DNA of 37,593 nucleotides from Bacteroidota bacterium (GCA_024279715.1 JAJRRH010000164.1:1-37593); one strand, 5' to 3'. Positions 17,101 through 24,029 are shown, counted from the stretch's first letter. Numbers and translations: made by a program. Notes: a model not told the origin generated them from the letters alone.

Positions 17101-18326
17101 TAGGTTTTGTATTCGGAGAACAAGATCCCGATTATCCTTTCTATGCCGCTAGAAAAGGTTGGATAAGTACCCAAAACAATCAGAATATTGCACACACCAA
17201 TACTTATTCTGACAATCTTAACTTGCGCATGAAAATAGAGCCAATTAAGCACTTCAGAATAGATGTAACAGCCACTAGAACCAAAGCAAGAAACAATTCT
17301 GGATTCTTTAGATTTAATGAAGATTTACAGGATTTTGTTGATGATAATAACCTTGAAACAGGTAGTTACAGCGTGTCCATTATTTCTTTAGGCTCTACCT
17401 TTAGTAAGGATAATGAAGACCAGTCTAGTGCGGTCTTTAGGCAATTCATGACCAACAGAAGAGTGATATCCGCACGATTGGCTAATGAAACCCCTTCCAA
17501 TGCATTCTATGACGGTTATGGTAGCACATCGCAGGATGTCGTAATCCCAGCGTTTATTGCGGCCTATACAGATGTCGCTGCCGATAAAGCGAGTCTGAGT
17601 CCCTTATCAATATTGCCAATGCCTAATTGGCGTGTTACTTATGATGGATTCTCTAAAAATAAAAAAATAAAAAAGATTTTCAAATCCTTTACCATCGGAC
17701 ATGCCTATAGATCGTCTTATTCATTAGGGTCATATACTTCCAATTTAAATTATACATCACCAGATTTAGGGCCGCAAGCACGAGATATAAACAATAATAT
17801 AATCCCAAAATTACAAATTCAAAGTATCTCTATCTCTGAACAATTAAGCCCACTGATAAACGTAGACATGACCTGGCAAAACAGCCTTATATCCAAGGTG
17901 GAAATAAAACGGAGTAGAACCCTTAACTTCTCATTATCTAACTATCAATTGACAGAGAATAGAAGTAATGAACTAGTGATAGGAACAGGATATCGTTTTA
18001 AAAACGTAAAGTTCCCTTTCAAAATCCAAGGTAAGAAACGCCCTGTTAATGATTTAAATGTACGTGGTGATCTATCCATTAGAGATAATATCATCATCAC
18101 AAGGATTATTGTAACGGATGATGAAGGCAATGAGATTGAGCAAAACCAAGTAACCTCAGGTCAACTTGTGTTTTCACTCAAGACCTATGCTGACTACACG
18201 TTGAATAATCAATTGAACTTTCGTTTATTCTATGATCATCAATTTACAAACCCACAACTCGTCTTGTCTTACCCAACAACTAATATAAACGCTGGTATTG
18301 CAATACGATTTACTTTAGCACAATAA
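11127..18326 (+). CDS. sprA: SprA, type IX secretion outer-membrane translocon
   Basis: At 2399 residues this matches SprA (Sov in Porphyromonas), the giant 36-stranded barrel that exports type IX secretion cargo and is needed for gliding in Flavobacterium. The start region has a basic stretch and a hydrophobic core (residues about 10-30), consistent with a signal peptide. The TTG at 11127 keeps that basic stretch, whereas the ATG at residue 16 would lose it. SprA-family landmarks include 'NFFQTVGGLNYRNP', 'GVNYSKTANPNLSVRQQ', 'DNLLVGGTILNLSERPI', 'ISYVDDFEGSYSTIDLRSW', 'SKCAEIWVNELRLSDFDE' and a terminal barrel strand. A Lys/Ser/Gly-rich stretch at about residues 1908-1943 looks like a flexible loop. 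The frame is intact over 7.2 kb. It is followed by gcvH after 11 bases. Confidence 0.96.
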   Translation: MTNSPSNIKRTFYASMSAVVILGLFAFSSSDKMEVASWRKTNFTLPVDSPEVDLPYPISDTYNPFGGGGLIDITPSNISDSMSYDPVSGEYNFFQTVGGLNYRNPSSMTSNEFLEYSMDDIIQSNWQDFVQNSNNNQQQNNNPNPFKPSLNIKSEVFNNIFGSDKIEIRPQGSAELTFGVNYSKTANPNLSVRQQTNTVFDFDQNIQLNLVGSIGDKMKLQFDYNTQNSFDFENKMKLEYSGKEDEIIQKIEAGNVNLPLSGSLISGSQSLFGIKLQSKWGKLTSTTILSQEKGVRKEINVEGGSQTQDFELSADDYEANRHYFLSNYFRDHYDEALAGLPIVNSPIGITRIEVWVTNKRSAYEGNRNIVAFTDIGEDQIYWDPNSIPTGQTDISPTDLPDNDNNTLYNSVANNPAIRSFSSASGVLTSLGYIPSNHFEDLESARSLSPSEFSYNSRLGFISLNQSLNNDEVLGVAYEYTINGQTYQVGEFSTDGIEPPNALMVRLLKSTTTNPKNKLWDLMMKNVYSIGAYQVNRENFRLDVWYNDPTEGYDIPFLPQDGLSHLPLVNVLNLDRIDQNGTNSPDGVFDYVPNAGTQGGTINERNGRVFFTSVEPFGSLLDSKLEAVGVSEADRAGIVFQALYDSTKIAAQQIPELNRFKLKGTYQSASSDEISLNAINVPQGSVKVTAGGVQLIENQDYTVDYNLGRVKILNSGLLESGTPIKISLESNNGLNFQTKTMVGNRFDYEVNDNLLVGGTILNLSERPITQKIDVGSEPISNTIWGADINYQKESQFITKLVDKLPFYGTKEASNFNFSAEFAQLLPGHSRAITKEGISYVDDFEGSYSTIDLRSWTRWSLASTPQGQDINFPEGNLIDDLAYGYNRSHLSWHTIDNLFFGNNNSLLPPNVTSDMQSDHRMREVREKEVFPTRDLAPGSLPTLPTFDLSFYPSEIGTYNYNPDLSLNPNGTIGYGIGQSPQEKWGGIMRDLTTTNFEQSNIEFIQFWMMDPFNDDAENTGGGQLYFNLGNISEDILRDSRKSFESGLPSEGNPAAGVDTTVWAMVPTGQAIVNAFDNASESNASQDVGYDGFNDELENTQLADYVNALPGPIQTIVQSDPSNDNYHYYRGSDYDNQGLDILQRYKRYNNTEGDAVTAVDSPEDYPTRSPVGPSTEDVNQDQNLSKTESYFQYRVNLIPSQMNVGQNYITDKQTRTVTTINEEDRDIIWYQFKIPLRDLSNGSAEKIGGIQDFRSIRFMRMYLKGWSQDITLRFARLELVRGEWRKFNGFLETDIGPGQESSPTFDISAVNLEENSNKQPVNYVLPDGIIREQQFGSTRATQLNEQSLALNICELPDGISKAAFRNLNIDMRTYKKLKMFIHAENADPVNDLNYADLTVFVRLGTDFKDNYYEYEVPLYSTDDGAVSPSDVWKEANEMEIVFSDLKQLKTERNLNNHLTNVEYEKMIESGTRRIAVKGNPVLSAVKTVMIGIRNPASLNNPWVDIDDGASKCAEIWVNELRLSDFDERSGWAAIARVNTQLADLGNLSVAANMSTPGFGSIEKKVNERQKEEIRGVDASSNIELGKFLPENSGIKIPLYLGYSETISNPQFDPLSPDIETREVSQSLSGAERRAFLRRRREFLKRRSFNLTNVRRERPTGAGKPHFYDISNVSASYSYNEITAYDINTEFNNTRNYHGGLTYNFSPKPLTIKPFGSIGAIGKSKWLKLIKDFNFNLGPKQFSFRTDMDRTYNEFQTRNNTTGFSFQPQAQYTKTFNWTRVYDLKYDITKSLRVNFTANNQAIIGEPTGIVDNTDETYEDLKQEVWGNIENFGETTNYNHTFNVSYKLPLDKFPLTDWITVNTGYAGTYDWQRAPFAQDSLLANTIQNSRNMNVNAQVNFLNLYNKVPYLKKINSSSKKRNSSRANKGGLKKGAKSASTNKGKPEPFNIIHEAARFIMMLKNINITYTQTEGQLLPSYTPNTSVIGMDPSFSAPGLGFVFGEQDPDYPFYAARKGWISTQNNQNIAHTNTYSDNLNLRMKIEPIKHFRIDVTATRTKARNNSGFFRFNEDLQDFVDDNNLETGSYSVSIISLGSTFSKDNEDQSSAVFRQFMTNRRVISARLANETPSNAFYDGYGSTSQDVVIPAFIAAYTDVAADKASLSPLSILPMPNWRVTYDGFSKNKKIKKIFKSFTIGHAYRSSYSLGSYTSNLNYTSPDLGPQARDINNNIIPKLQIQSISISEQLSPLINVDMTWQNSLISKVEIKRSRTLNFSLSNYQLTENRSNELVIGTGYRFKNVKFPFKIQGKKRPVNDLNVRGDLSIRDNIIITRIIVTDDEGNEIEQNQVTSGQLVFSLKTYADYTLNNQLNFRLFYDHQFTNPQLVLSYPTTNINAGIAIRFTLAQ

Positions 18327-18337
18327 AACTTATAATT

Positions 18338-18715
18338 ATGAATGTCCCACAAAATTTAAAATACACAGAAGATCACGAATGGGTAAACCTTGATGGAAAT
18401 ATTGCCATCGTAGGTATAACTGATTTTGCTCAAGGTGAACTTGGAGATATAGTGTTTATCGAGATTGAGACAGAGGGTGAAGAACTTGCTATTGGAGAGG
18501 TGTTCGGTACTATTGAAGCGGTAAAAACAGTTTCGGATTTATTCCTTCCCGTAGATGCTAAAATCTTAGAAGTAAATTCAGCAATTCTTGACAATCCTGA
18601 ACTTGTTAATAGCGATCCCTTTGGGGAAGGATGGCTTGTGAAGATAGAATTAAAGGACGCTTCTTCTTTGGATACCCTTCTCACAAGTGAAAAGTACGAA
18701 GAACTTATCGCTTAA
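18338..18715 (+). CDS. gcvH: Glycine cleavage system H protein
   Basis: This 125-residue lipoyl-carrier protein shuttles the aminomethyl group between the P, T and L proteins of glycine cleavage. It shows LKYTEDHEWV at the N-terminus and the lipoylation site GTIEAVKTVSDL, with K63 as the modified lysine, then NPELVNSDPFGEGWL near the C-terminus. The length is normal for GcvH (about 125-130). It follows sprA by 11 bases in the same direction and is probably read from the same transcript, even though the functions are unrelated. The second intergenic repeat copy begins directly after its stop codon. Confidence 0.97.
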   Translation: MNVPQNLKYTEDHEWVNLDGNIAIVGITDFAQGELGDIVFIEIETEGEELAIGEVFGTIEAVKTVSDLFLPVDAKILEVNSAILDNPELVNSDPFGEGWLVKIELKDASSLDTLLTSEKYEELIA

Positions 18716-19104
18716 CCCGCTTTAATCATACAAATACGAAGTTATTGTATGAATACTTCGGCAAGCTCAGCAGAACTGCAAGCTGGGTTCGTGAGAAGCA
18801 AAGCGTGAAACCCCGATTTAGAAACACCCAAATTTTGGTGTTTGAAAAACCCCAAACTTGCAGGGGCTGCTTATTCGCTGAAAAATCGATGAATTTTCCA
18901 GATTAATTATTCCTTCCAGTGCCGTTTGTTGTAGAATGGCAACCTTAGCTTGCAAAAGATAAACTTTTTCGTAGAATCATTTATTTTTTAATCAACTTGG
19001 TGTAGTTTTTGATGGGTTATTATCTCTAAGCTACTAGTTCATCGATAATTATGTGTTCTTGAATGTTCTGATGTCTTGGAGATTTTATAAATAAACCAAA
19101 AGTT
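18716..19104. other. Gene-free region: repeat copy 2 and upstream region of TonB gene 1
   Basis: The first half is the second copy of the intergenic repeat. The rest (about 18909-19104) is AT-rich with no ORF I can support. A box TAGTTTTTG at 19003-19011 has one base too many to match TAnnTTTG exactly, so a promoter for the first TonB gene is only suggested. Confidence 0.6.
18717..18908. repeat. Dispersed structured intergenic repeat, copy 2
   Basis: This is the partner of the copy at 115-306. It begins one base after the gcvH stop. ATACAA (18728-18733) pairs with TTGTAT. CTGCAAG (18776-18782) pairs with CTTGCAG (18857-18863), with CCCA/TGGG able to extend that stem across a small internal loop. 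Enclosed in this is the hairpin AAACACC (18822-18828) / GGTGTTT (18837-18843). The corresponding hairpin in copy 1 differs in sequence at the stem yet still pairs. The element has no coding capacity. Confidence 0.8.
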
Positions 19105-19770
19105 ATGAGAAAAATAGACAAACCACAAGCAAGTATAAGTACACTAAAGCTACTAGGATTTACAGCAGCATTCGCATTTACCTTAGTGGCATTTGAATGG
19201 AAACAATTTGAACCTGAAATGGACATTTATCACTCTGTTGATATTATTTCAATAGACTTCGAAGCTGTACCAGTAATGCCAAAGCCAAAGAAAAAAAAGA
19301 AAATGACTGGGAAGGTTGTCAAAAAGACAAAAGGGGCAAAAATGGTGATAATTCCTGATATTGAAACTAAATCACCGGATTATCAATCCTCGCTAATTGA
19401 CACCGTTGTTTACGATGGAGACGACCCTGATGATGGATTTGAGCCTCCAATCGACAGGCCTTATATAGTGACAGATGTACGGGCTGAATTCCCCGGAGGC
19501 GATCAAGCACTGTTCAATTTGCTAGCAAAAGAAATAGTTTATCCCGATATTGCTCTCCAAAATGGAATCGAGGGGAAAGTTCATGTTCGATTCGTTGTGG
19601 GTAGAGATGGAAGTACAAGTAGCATAGAAATAATACGTGGAATCGGCGGTGGATGTGAAGAAGAAGCCGTTCGAGTGCTAAGTAATTTACCCCAATGGAA
19701 GCCTGGATTAGTGGATGGAAAAAAGGTGGATTCATATTTTTATCTACCAGTTAATTTTAAAACAAAATAA
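19105..19770 (+). CDS. TonB C-terminal domain protein 1 (lysine-rich linker)
   Basis: The 221-residue protein is of the energy-transducer TonB type. It has a short cytoplasmic N-terminus, one membrane segment (about residues 12-29, ending FEWKQFEP), a linker and a TonB C-terminal domain (about 125-221) with EFPGGDQALFN, YPDIALQNGIEGKVHVRFVV, GGGCEEEAVR and WKPG. It would couple the inner-membrane proton motive force to outer-membrane receptors if it works with ExbBD. The linker carries a run of lysines around residues 58-78 and is not the usual long Pro-rich spacer; it is short (about 95 residues), so reach across the periplasm is a question. Two paralogs follow in tandem. Confidence 0.85.
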   Translation: MRKIDKPQASISTLKLLGFTAAFAFTLVAFEWKQFEPEMDIYHSVDIISIDFEAVPVMPKPKKKKKMTGKVVKKTKGAKMVIIPDIETKSPDYQSSLIDTVVYDGDDPDDGFEPPIDRPYIVTDVRAEFPGGDQALFNLLAKEIVYPDIALQNGIEGKVHVRFVVGRDGSTSSIEIIRGIGGGCEEEAVRVLSNLPQWKPGLVDGKKVDSYFYLPVNFKTK

Positions 19771-19805
19771 ATGTGTACATTAGTGCATTCTAAAAAAACG
19801 ACATT

Positions 19806-20480
19806 ATGGAATTAAAGAAAAACCCAGTTGCAGATATCAATCGTAAGTCAAAAGCATTATGGACCATGGGGCTTATGGCTGCCATGGCAATGATATTAGT
19901 TGCTTTTCAATGGAAGCAGTTTGACCCAAGTTATGTAGAACTTGAGGTTTTTAATGAAGACCTACTGGAGGAAGAGTTTGTTCCGCCAAGTGAGGATTTG
20001 AAAAAACAAGAGCCTATAAAACAAGCTCAAGTAGTAACAGTAATTGAGATTATTGATGATGATTCTGAAGAAGAAGAAACCGTAGATCAAGACGATCTTG
20101 ATGTAGATGAGGATAAAGACATCGTAATAGTAGAGCCAGATGAGCCAGAAGATGACGATGAAGATCAGATATTTATGTCTGCATCTGTTCAGCCCGAATT
20201 TCCTGGCGGAGCATTGGCTTTTGCTAAATTCCTTCAATCCAATATCAAGTATCCAGATCTTGCTATGGAGACCAATACTCAAGGTAAGGTTTATGTCAAA
20301 TTTGTTGTTCAAAAAGATGGTTCTATAGCAAAAGTACAAGTGTTAAAAGGAATAGGTGCTGGTTGTGATGAAGAGGCAGTGCGTGTTATTAAGAGTGTTC
20401 CCAAGTGGAAACCTGGTGAGAACATGGGAAAACCTGTAAATGTTTGGTACACGTTGCCAGTGAACTTTACACTTCGATAA
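19806..20480 (+). CDS. TonB C-terminal domain protein 2 (acidic linker)
   Basis: The 224-residue paralog has one membrane segment (about residues 18-35, followed by FQWKQFDPSY, much like the FEWKQFEP of its neighbour), an extremely acidic linker rich in Asp/Glu (about residues 76-121), and a TonB C-terminal domain with EFPGGALAF, YPDLAMETNTQGKVYVKFVV, GAGCDEEAVR and WKPG. The linker charge is opposite to the lysine-rich stretch of the first copy. It starts 35 bases after the first gene's stop. The family role is energy transduction to TonB-dependent receptors; the substrate is unknown, and no receptor gene or exbBD is in the window. Confidence 0.85.
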   Translation: MELKKNPVADINRKSKALWTMGLMAAMAMILVAFQWKQFDPSYVELEVFNEDLLEEEFVPPSEDLKKQEPIKQAQVVTVIEIIDDDSEEEETVDQDDLDVDEDKDIVIVEPDEPEDDDEDQIFMSASVQPEFPGGALAFAKFLQSNIKYPDLAMETNTQGKVYVKFVVQKDGSIAKVQVLKGIGAGCDEEAVRVIKSVPKWKPGENMGKPVNVWYTLPVNFTLR

Positions 20481-20502
20481 TTAGCATGAATATGATTGTG
20501 TC

Positions 20503-20934
20503 TTGAGAGTAGCTCTGTTGTTGTTAATCACGTTATTGGTGTCATATAGTATCTATGGGCAAGAGTCCGTTGTGGATAGTATGAAGGTAGAGGCACGAGA
20601 TGTTGAGGATGAAGAGGAAATAATTATTAGTGATCTGGATGAAATGCCTGAGTTTCCAGGTGGACATTTAGAACTAGCGAAATATTTACAAAACAATATC
20701 CTATATCCGGACTCTGCAATGAAATACAACACCCAGGGAAAGGTGTATGTTAGGTTTCAAGTGAAAAAGGATGGTTCTATTGATTGTGTCGTAGTACTAA
20801 AAGGAATAGGATATGGATGCGATGTGGAGGCAATTCGGATTATTAAGAAAATGCCTCGATGGAAACCTGGATTGCGTGATGGAGAGCCAGTAAAGGTATT
20901 GTATACATTGCCTATAAATTTCCTACTAAACTAG
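20503..20934 (+). CDS. TonB C-terminal domain protein 3 (signal peptide, no anchor)
   Basis: This 143-residue protein has a signal peptide (MRVALLLLITLL..., probable cleavage at SIYGQ, residue 20), a short acidic stretch (about 30-45), then a TonB C-terminal domain with EFPGGHLELAKYL, YNTQGKVYVRFQV, GYGCDVEAIR and WKPG. Unlike its two upstream neighbours it has no FxWKQF membrane-anchor segment, so it may be a soluble periplasmic TonB domain. The TTG start at 20503 is the only sensible one. A six-codon ORF (ATG at 20486) ends with TGA overlapping that TTG, so either the start is coupled or a one-base shift separated it from an original ATG. It follows gene 2 by 22 bases. Confidence 0.75.
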   Translation: MRVALLLLITLLVSYSIYGQESVVDSMKVEARDVEDEEEIIISDLDEMPEFPGGHLELAKYLQNNILYPDSAMKYNTQGKVYVRFQVKKDGSIDCVVVLKGIGYGCDVEAIRIIKKMPRWKPGLRDGEPVKVLYTLPINFLLN

Positions 20935-20964
20935 TCACTTACTCGTTGATTCTTAATTAAATAT

Positions 20965-21078
20965 ATAAGAGCATCTGTAACACTTCTCTTAGTCTTATTG
21001 TCTCCGTTTCAATGGGGTCAAGATGTAGGCATTGAAAGTGTAAGTCGAAAAACAGAACGATATTGTATTCAGGGATAA
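20965..21078 (+). pseudogene. Probable remnant of a fourth cassette: start-less signal peptide
   Basis: From an ATA codon at 20965 the frame reads R-A-S-V-T-L-L-L-V-L-L-S-P-F-Q-W-G-Q-D, then about 18 further residues to a TAA at 21076. This has the layout of the signal peptide of TonB-domain gene 3, which begins TTG AGA GTA GCT, where this copy reads ATA AGA GCA TCT. No ATG, GTG or TTG start is available before an upstream in-frame stop (20947-20949), and no TonB domain follows. The likely reading is a duplicated gene that has lost its start and body. The homology is short, so confidence is limited. Confidence 0.35.
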
Positions 21079-21275
21079 TCAAGTAGACGGAATGATATTC
21101 ACTGGAGAAAGTTAATTTTATCAGTTTTCGATTGATTTAGTCAATATTTTTATTAAGTAACTGTACGTCAATCATGTGAAGGGGGTTGTTTTGTGAGCGG
21201 ATGTGAACAAGGAGCTTGAAAATAATCATGTTTAGACCCTAATTTACTCGAAGTATCTAAAAATTGTTGAAAAAC

Positions 21276-21307
21276 TTTGTTAGTTCAAAAAAACAACCGT
21301 AATTTCG
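21276..21307 (+). promoter_or_regulatory. Promoter TTTG-N20-TAATTTCG of the rplM operon
   Basis: TTTG at 21276-21279 and TAATTTCG at 21300-21307 are 20 bases apart, close to the Bacteroidota consensus TTTG-N19-TAnnTTTG with one mismatch in the -7 box. It is the expected kind of promoter for a ribosomal-protein operon and leaves a leader of about 110 nt before rplM. Confidence 0.65.
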
Positions 21308-21421
21308 CAGCCCCTAAGAAATGGGGATAATACTGTTTATGGTATTGGCTTGTATGATTAAAAGAACGATTTTTTAGTCAAATCAATACTAGGACAGAAC
21401 AAATTTAAATATAGTAATAAA
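21308..21421 (+). promoter_or_regulatory. rplM leader with two small hairpins, possible r-protein leader
   Basis: The leader can form CCCC...GGGG (about 21311-21326) and directly after it AATACT/GGTATT (about 21330-21348, with a G-U pair). Leaders of this sort often bind the encoded ribosomal protein to limit its synthesis. No known leader class is recognised here, so the role is inferred from position only. Confidence 0.3.
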
Positions 21422-21865
21422 GTGGATACACAAAGTTATAAAACGATATCAGCCAATAAAGCTACTGTTAATAAAGAGTGGTTAGTACTAGATGCTGAAG
21501 GAAAAAAACTAGGTCGTTTAGCGTCTGAAGCTGCCAGATTACTTAGAGGAAAACATAAAACTAACTTCACACCTCATGTTGACTGTGGCGATTACGTAAT
21601 AGTAATCAATGCAGAGAAAATTGAGTTGAGTGGTAAGAAATGGACCGATAAGAAATACATCCGATTTACAGGTTACCCTGGTGGACAACGAATCACAACA
21701 GCCAACCAATTAATGGCAAAAAAACCATTTGCCATGGTAGAAAAAGCAATAAAAGGCATGTTGCCTACCAATACATTGGGAGCTGCTATGTATAAAAACC
21801 TTCACGTTGTTGTCGGGTCTGAGCATAAACATGCTGCCCAAAAACCAAAAGAACACAAATTTTAA
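21422..21865 (+). CDS. rplM: Large-subunit ribosomal protein uL13
   Basis: The 147-residue protein is ribosomal protein L13 of the 50S subunit. It begins [20 protein letters not shown], the usual Bacteroidota L13 start, and contains [35 protein letters not shown] and the [15 protein letters not shown] block. The start codon is GTG (21422); no ATG suits. rpsI follows after 12 bases, as in nearly all bacteria. A good promoter and a structured leader of about 110 nt precede it. Confidence 0.97.
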   Translation: MDTQSYKTISANKATVNKEWLVLDAEGKKLGRLASEAARLLRGKHKTNFTPHVDCGDYVIVINAEKIELSGKKWTDKKYIRFTGYPGGQRITTANQLMAKKPFAMVEKAIKGMLPTNTLGAAMYKNLHVVVGSEHKHAAQKPKEHKF

Positions 21866-21877
21866 TAGAAGCTTACA

Positions 21878-22264
21878 ATGGATGTAATCAATAAAATTGG
21901 AAGAAGAAAATCATCAGTGGCAAGAGTATATCTCAGCACTGGTAAAGGTAAAATAACCATCAATAATAAAGATGCGAAAGATTATTTTACCGTAGACACA
22001 CTACACTATAAACTTAATCAGCCATTTATGCTTACAGATACTGTAGGGCAATATGATGTCATGGTTAATGTTAAAGGTGGAGGTGTAAATGGTCAAGCGG
22101 AAGCTATTCGATTAGGGATCTCAAGAGCCCTTGTAGAAGTGGACGCTGAGAATAAGCCAAAACTAAAAATCGTAGGACTAATGACTAGAGACCCTAGAAT
22201 GGTCGAAAGAAAGAAACCCGGTCAGAAGAAAGCTCGTAAGAAATTTCAATTTAGCAAGCGTTAA
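21878..22264 (+). CDS. rpsI: Small-subunit ribosomal protein uS9
   Basis: The 128-residue protein is S9. It has the start [20 protein letters not shown], the central [19 protein letters not shown] and the characteristic basic tail ending KKFQFSKR, whose last residues contact the anticodon of P-site tRNA. It is 12 bases after rplM. A 7-bp stem with a wobble (AGCGTTA/TGACGCT, 22257-22274) spans its stop codon but has no T-run, so it is not called a terminator; rpsB could be read from the same transcript. Confidence 0.97.
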   Translation: MDVINKIGRRKSSVARVYLSTGKGKITINNKDAKDYFTVDTLHYKLNQPFMLTDTVGQYDVMVNVKGGGVNGQAEAIRLGISRALVEVDAENKPKLKIVGLMTRDPRMVERKKPGQKKARKKFQFSKR

Positions 22265-22356
22265 TATTGACGCTGGTTTAGTATCCAAATTGTGTCGATT
22301 CTTCGGACTACTGCACGATTGCTATTAAATAGAATGTAAACCTAAATACAATTAAT

Positions 22357-23103
22357 ATGTCAAAAGAAATATTTGATGAATTCCTAAAAGCAGGCGTTCA
22401 TTTCGGTCACCTAAAAAGAAAATGGAACCCAAACATGGCACCTTATATCTTCGACGAGAAGAAAGGTATCCATATCATCGATCTTAATAAAACGATCGCA
22501 AAACTTGAAGAAGCAAAACAGGTGCTAAGAAATTTAGCCGCATCTGGGAAGAAAATTCTTTTTGTTGCAACAAAAAATCAAGCCAAAGACATCGTTACCG
22601 AGTACGCCAAAGAGATGAACATGCCGTACATTACGGAAAGATGGTCAGGTGGAATGTTGACAAACTTTGCTACCATTAGAAAGGCAATCAATAAAATGAA
22701 GACAATTGATAACATGGGTGCCAACGGTACACTTGAGATTTTGTCAAAAAGAGAAAGACTCCAAATTACTAGAACAAGAGCAAAACTTGAAAAGAACTTT
22801 GGTAGTATTGCTGATCTTACGAGATTGCCACATGCTGTATTTATCGTAGATGTACACCGTGAGCATATTGCAGTAAAAGAAGCTAGAAAATTGAATATGC
22901 CAACTTTTGCTTTGTGCGATACCAATTCAGATCCTCAACTTATCAATTACCCAATTCCTGCAAATGACGATGCTTCAAAGTCAATTGACGTTATTATGAA
23001 ACACATTGCAGATGCAGTGAAAGAAGGATTGGCAGAAAGAGAGAAATCTAAAATGGAACGTAAGAGTCAAAGTAAAGATGAAAAAGTAGAAGCTAAAGCC
23101 TAA
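22357..23103 (+). CDS. rpsB: Small-subunit ribosomal protein uS2
   Basis: This 248-residue protein is S2. It begins MSKEIFDEFLKAGVHFGH and contains KRKWNPNMAPYIF, 'GIHIIDLNKT', 'TERWSGGMLTNFATIRKAI' and 'LPHAVFIVDVHREHIAVKEA'. The C-terminal 20 or so residues are a charged Lys/Glu/Ser-rich tail, common in this phylum. It is 92 bases after rpsI and 44 before tsf, the standard rpsB-tsf pair. No strong separate promoter is seen in the 92-base gap. Confidence 0.97.
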   Translation: MSKEIFDEFLKAGVHFGHLKRKWNPNMAPYIFDEKKGIHIIDLNKTIAKLEEAKQVLRNLAASGKKILFVATKNQAKDIVTEYAKEMNMPYITERWSGGMLTNFATIRKAINKMKTIDNMGANGTLEILSKRERLQITRTRAKLEKNFGSIADLTRLPHAVFIVDVHREHIAVKEARKLNMPTFALCDTNSDPQLINYPIPANDDASKSIDVIMKHIADAVKEGLAEREKSKMERKSQSKDEKVEAKA

Positions 23104-23147
23104 ATTAAGCATTAGCAATTTTTATAATCAAATAATTATTTATTAAA

Positions 23148-23969
23148 ATGGGAATTACTGCCTCAGACGTAGGAAAACTAAGAAAACAAACTGGCTCAGG
23201 AATGATGGATTGCAAAAATGCACTCGTAGAAGCCAATGGAGATTTTGACAAAGCTGTTCAAATTCTAAGAAAAAAAGGTCAAAAAGTGGCTGCAAAGAGA
23301 GGGGATAGAGATGCTTCAGAAGGTGTGGTTATTACACAAACTTCTGCGGATAGTAAAACAGGTGTAATCGTAAGATTAAACTGTGAAACTGATTTCGTTG
23401 CAAAAAATGATTCTTTCGTGGAATTTGCTGCTAAGATTGCTAAAATTGCACTTGATAACGGTGTTTCATCTTTGGACGAATTGAAATCAATGGATTTTGA
23501 AGGTGTTACAATTTCAGAGAAAATAATCGAACAAACTGGTGTGATTGGTGAAAAACTTGATCTATCTGCTTTTGAAGTAATCAAAAGTGAAACAGTATTT
23601 GGTTATAATCATCCGGGTTATGGTATCGCTGCTCTTGTAGGACTTAACAAAGAAGGGAAGTCAGATGAAGCCAAAGATGTGGCTATGCAAATAGCTGCAA
23701 TGTCACCTATTGCCTTAGATAAAGAAGGTGTCTCACAAGATATCATTGATAAAGAAATAGAAGTAGGTAAGGAATTGGCTATCAAAGAGGGTAAGCCAGC
23801 AGAAATGGCTGAAAAAATAGCTCTAGGAAGATTAAATAAATTCTTCTCTGAAGTCACCTTATTAAACCAAAAATTCATCAAGGATAACAAAAAAACTGTA
23901 AAACAATACTTGAACGATGCAGATAATGGACTTACTGTTACTTCATACAGTAAATACAGCTTATCTTAA
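23148..23969 (+). CDS. tsf: Elongation factor Ts
   Basis: The 273-residue protein is EF-Ts, the nucleotide-exchange factor for EF-Tu. The N-terminal UBA-like part reads MGITASDVGKLRKQTGSGMM with DCKNALVEANGD. The TDFVAKND signature that inserts into EF-Tu is present at about residue 80, and the C-terminus has 'FIKDNKKTVKQYL'. Length is typical. A strong terminator ends this transcript 25 bases after the stop codon, so pyrH is read from its own promoter or by readthrough. Confidence 0.97.
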   Translation: MGITASDVGKLRKQTGSGMMDCKNALVEANGDFDKAVQILRKKGQKVAAKRGDRDASEGVVITQTSADSKTGVIVRLNCETDFVAKNDSFVEFAAKIAKIALDNGVSSLDELKSMDFEGVTISEKIIEQTGVIGEKLDLSAFEVIKSETVFGYNHPGYGIAALVGLNKEGKSDEAKDVAMQIAAMSPIALDKEGVSQDIIDKEIEVGKELAIKEGKPAEMAEKIALGRLNKFFSEVTLLNQKFIKDNKKTVKQYLNDADNGLTVTSYSKYSLS

Positions 23970-23994
23970 ACGGTTAAAAAGATAAAGAAAAAGA

Positions 23995-24028
23995 AAAGAG
24001 AGTCTGGATAGACTCTCTTTTTTTATTT
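23995..24028 (+). terminator. Terminator after tsf (10-bp perfect stem)
   Basis: AAAGAGAGTC (23995-24004) pairs with GACTCTCTTT (24011-24020) around TGGATA and is followed by TTTTATTT. It closes the rplM-rpsI-rpsB-tsf unit. The pyrH -7 box begins two bases after it. Confidence 0.85.
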
Positions 24029-24029
24029 C

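Larger units (their letters stand above)
20935..21421. other. Gene-free region: TonB-cassette remnant, rplM promoter and leader
   Basis: The left part (20965-21078) holds a start-less signal-peptide-like frame, listed separately. ATTGA-TTTAG-TCAAT followed by ATTTTTATT near 21135 could be a weak terminator for the TonB genes. The right part contains a clear promoter (21276-21307) and a 114-base leader before rplM. The remaining bases show nothing I recognise. Confidence 0.6.

Noticed and set aside
19962-20339. 125-codon minus-strand ORF inside TonB gene 2
   Set aside because: It results from the acidic GAT/GAA-rich linker read in reverse; the Ile/Tyr/Phe-rich translation is compositional.
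23279-23890. Two minus-strand ORFs inside tsf
   Set aside because: Both are shadows of the strongly supported EF-Ts gene.
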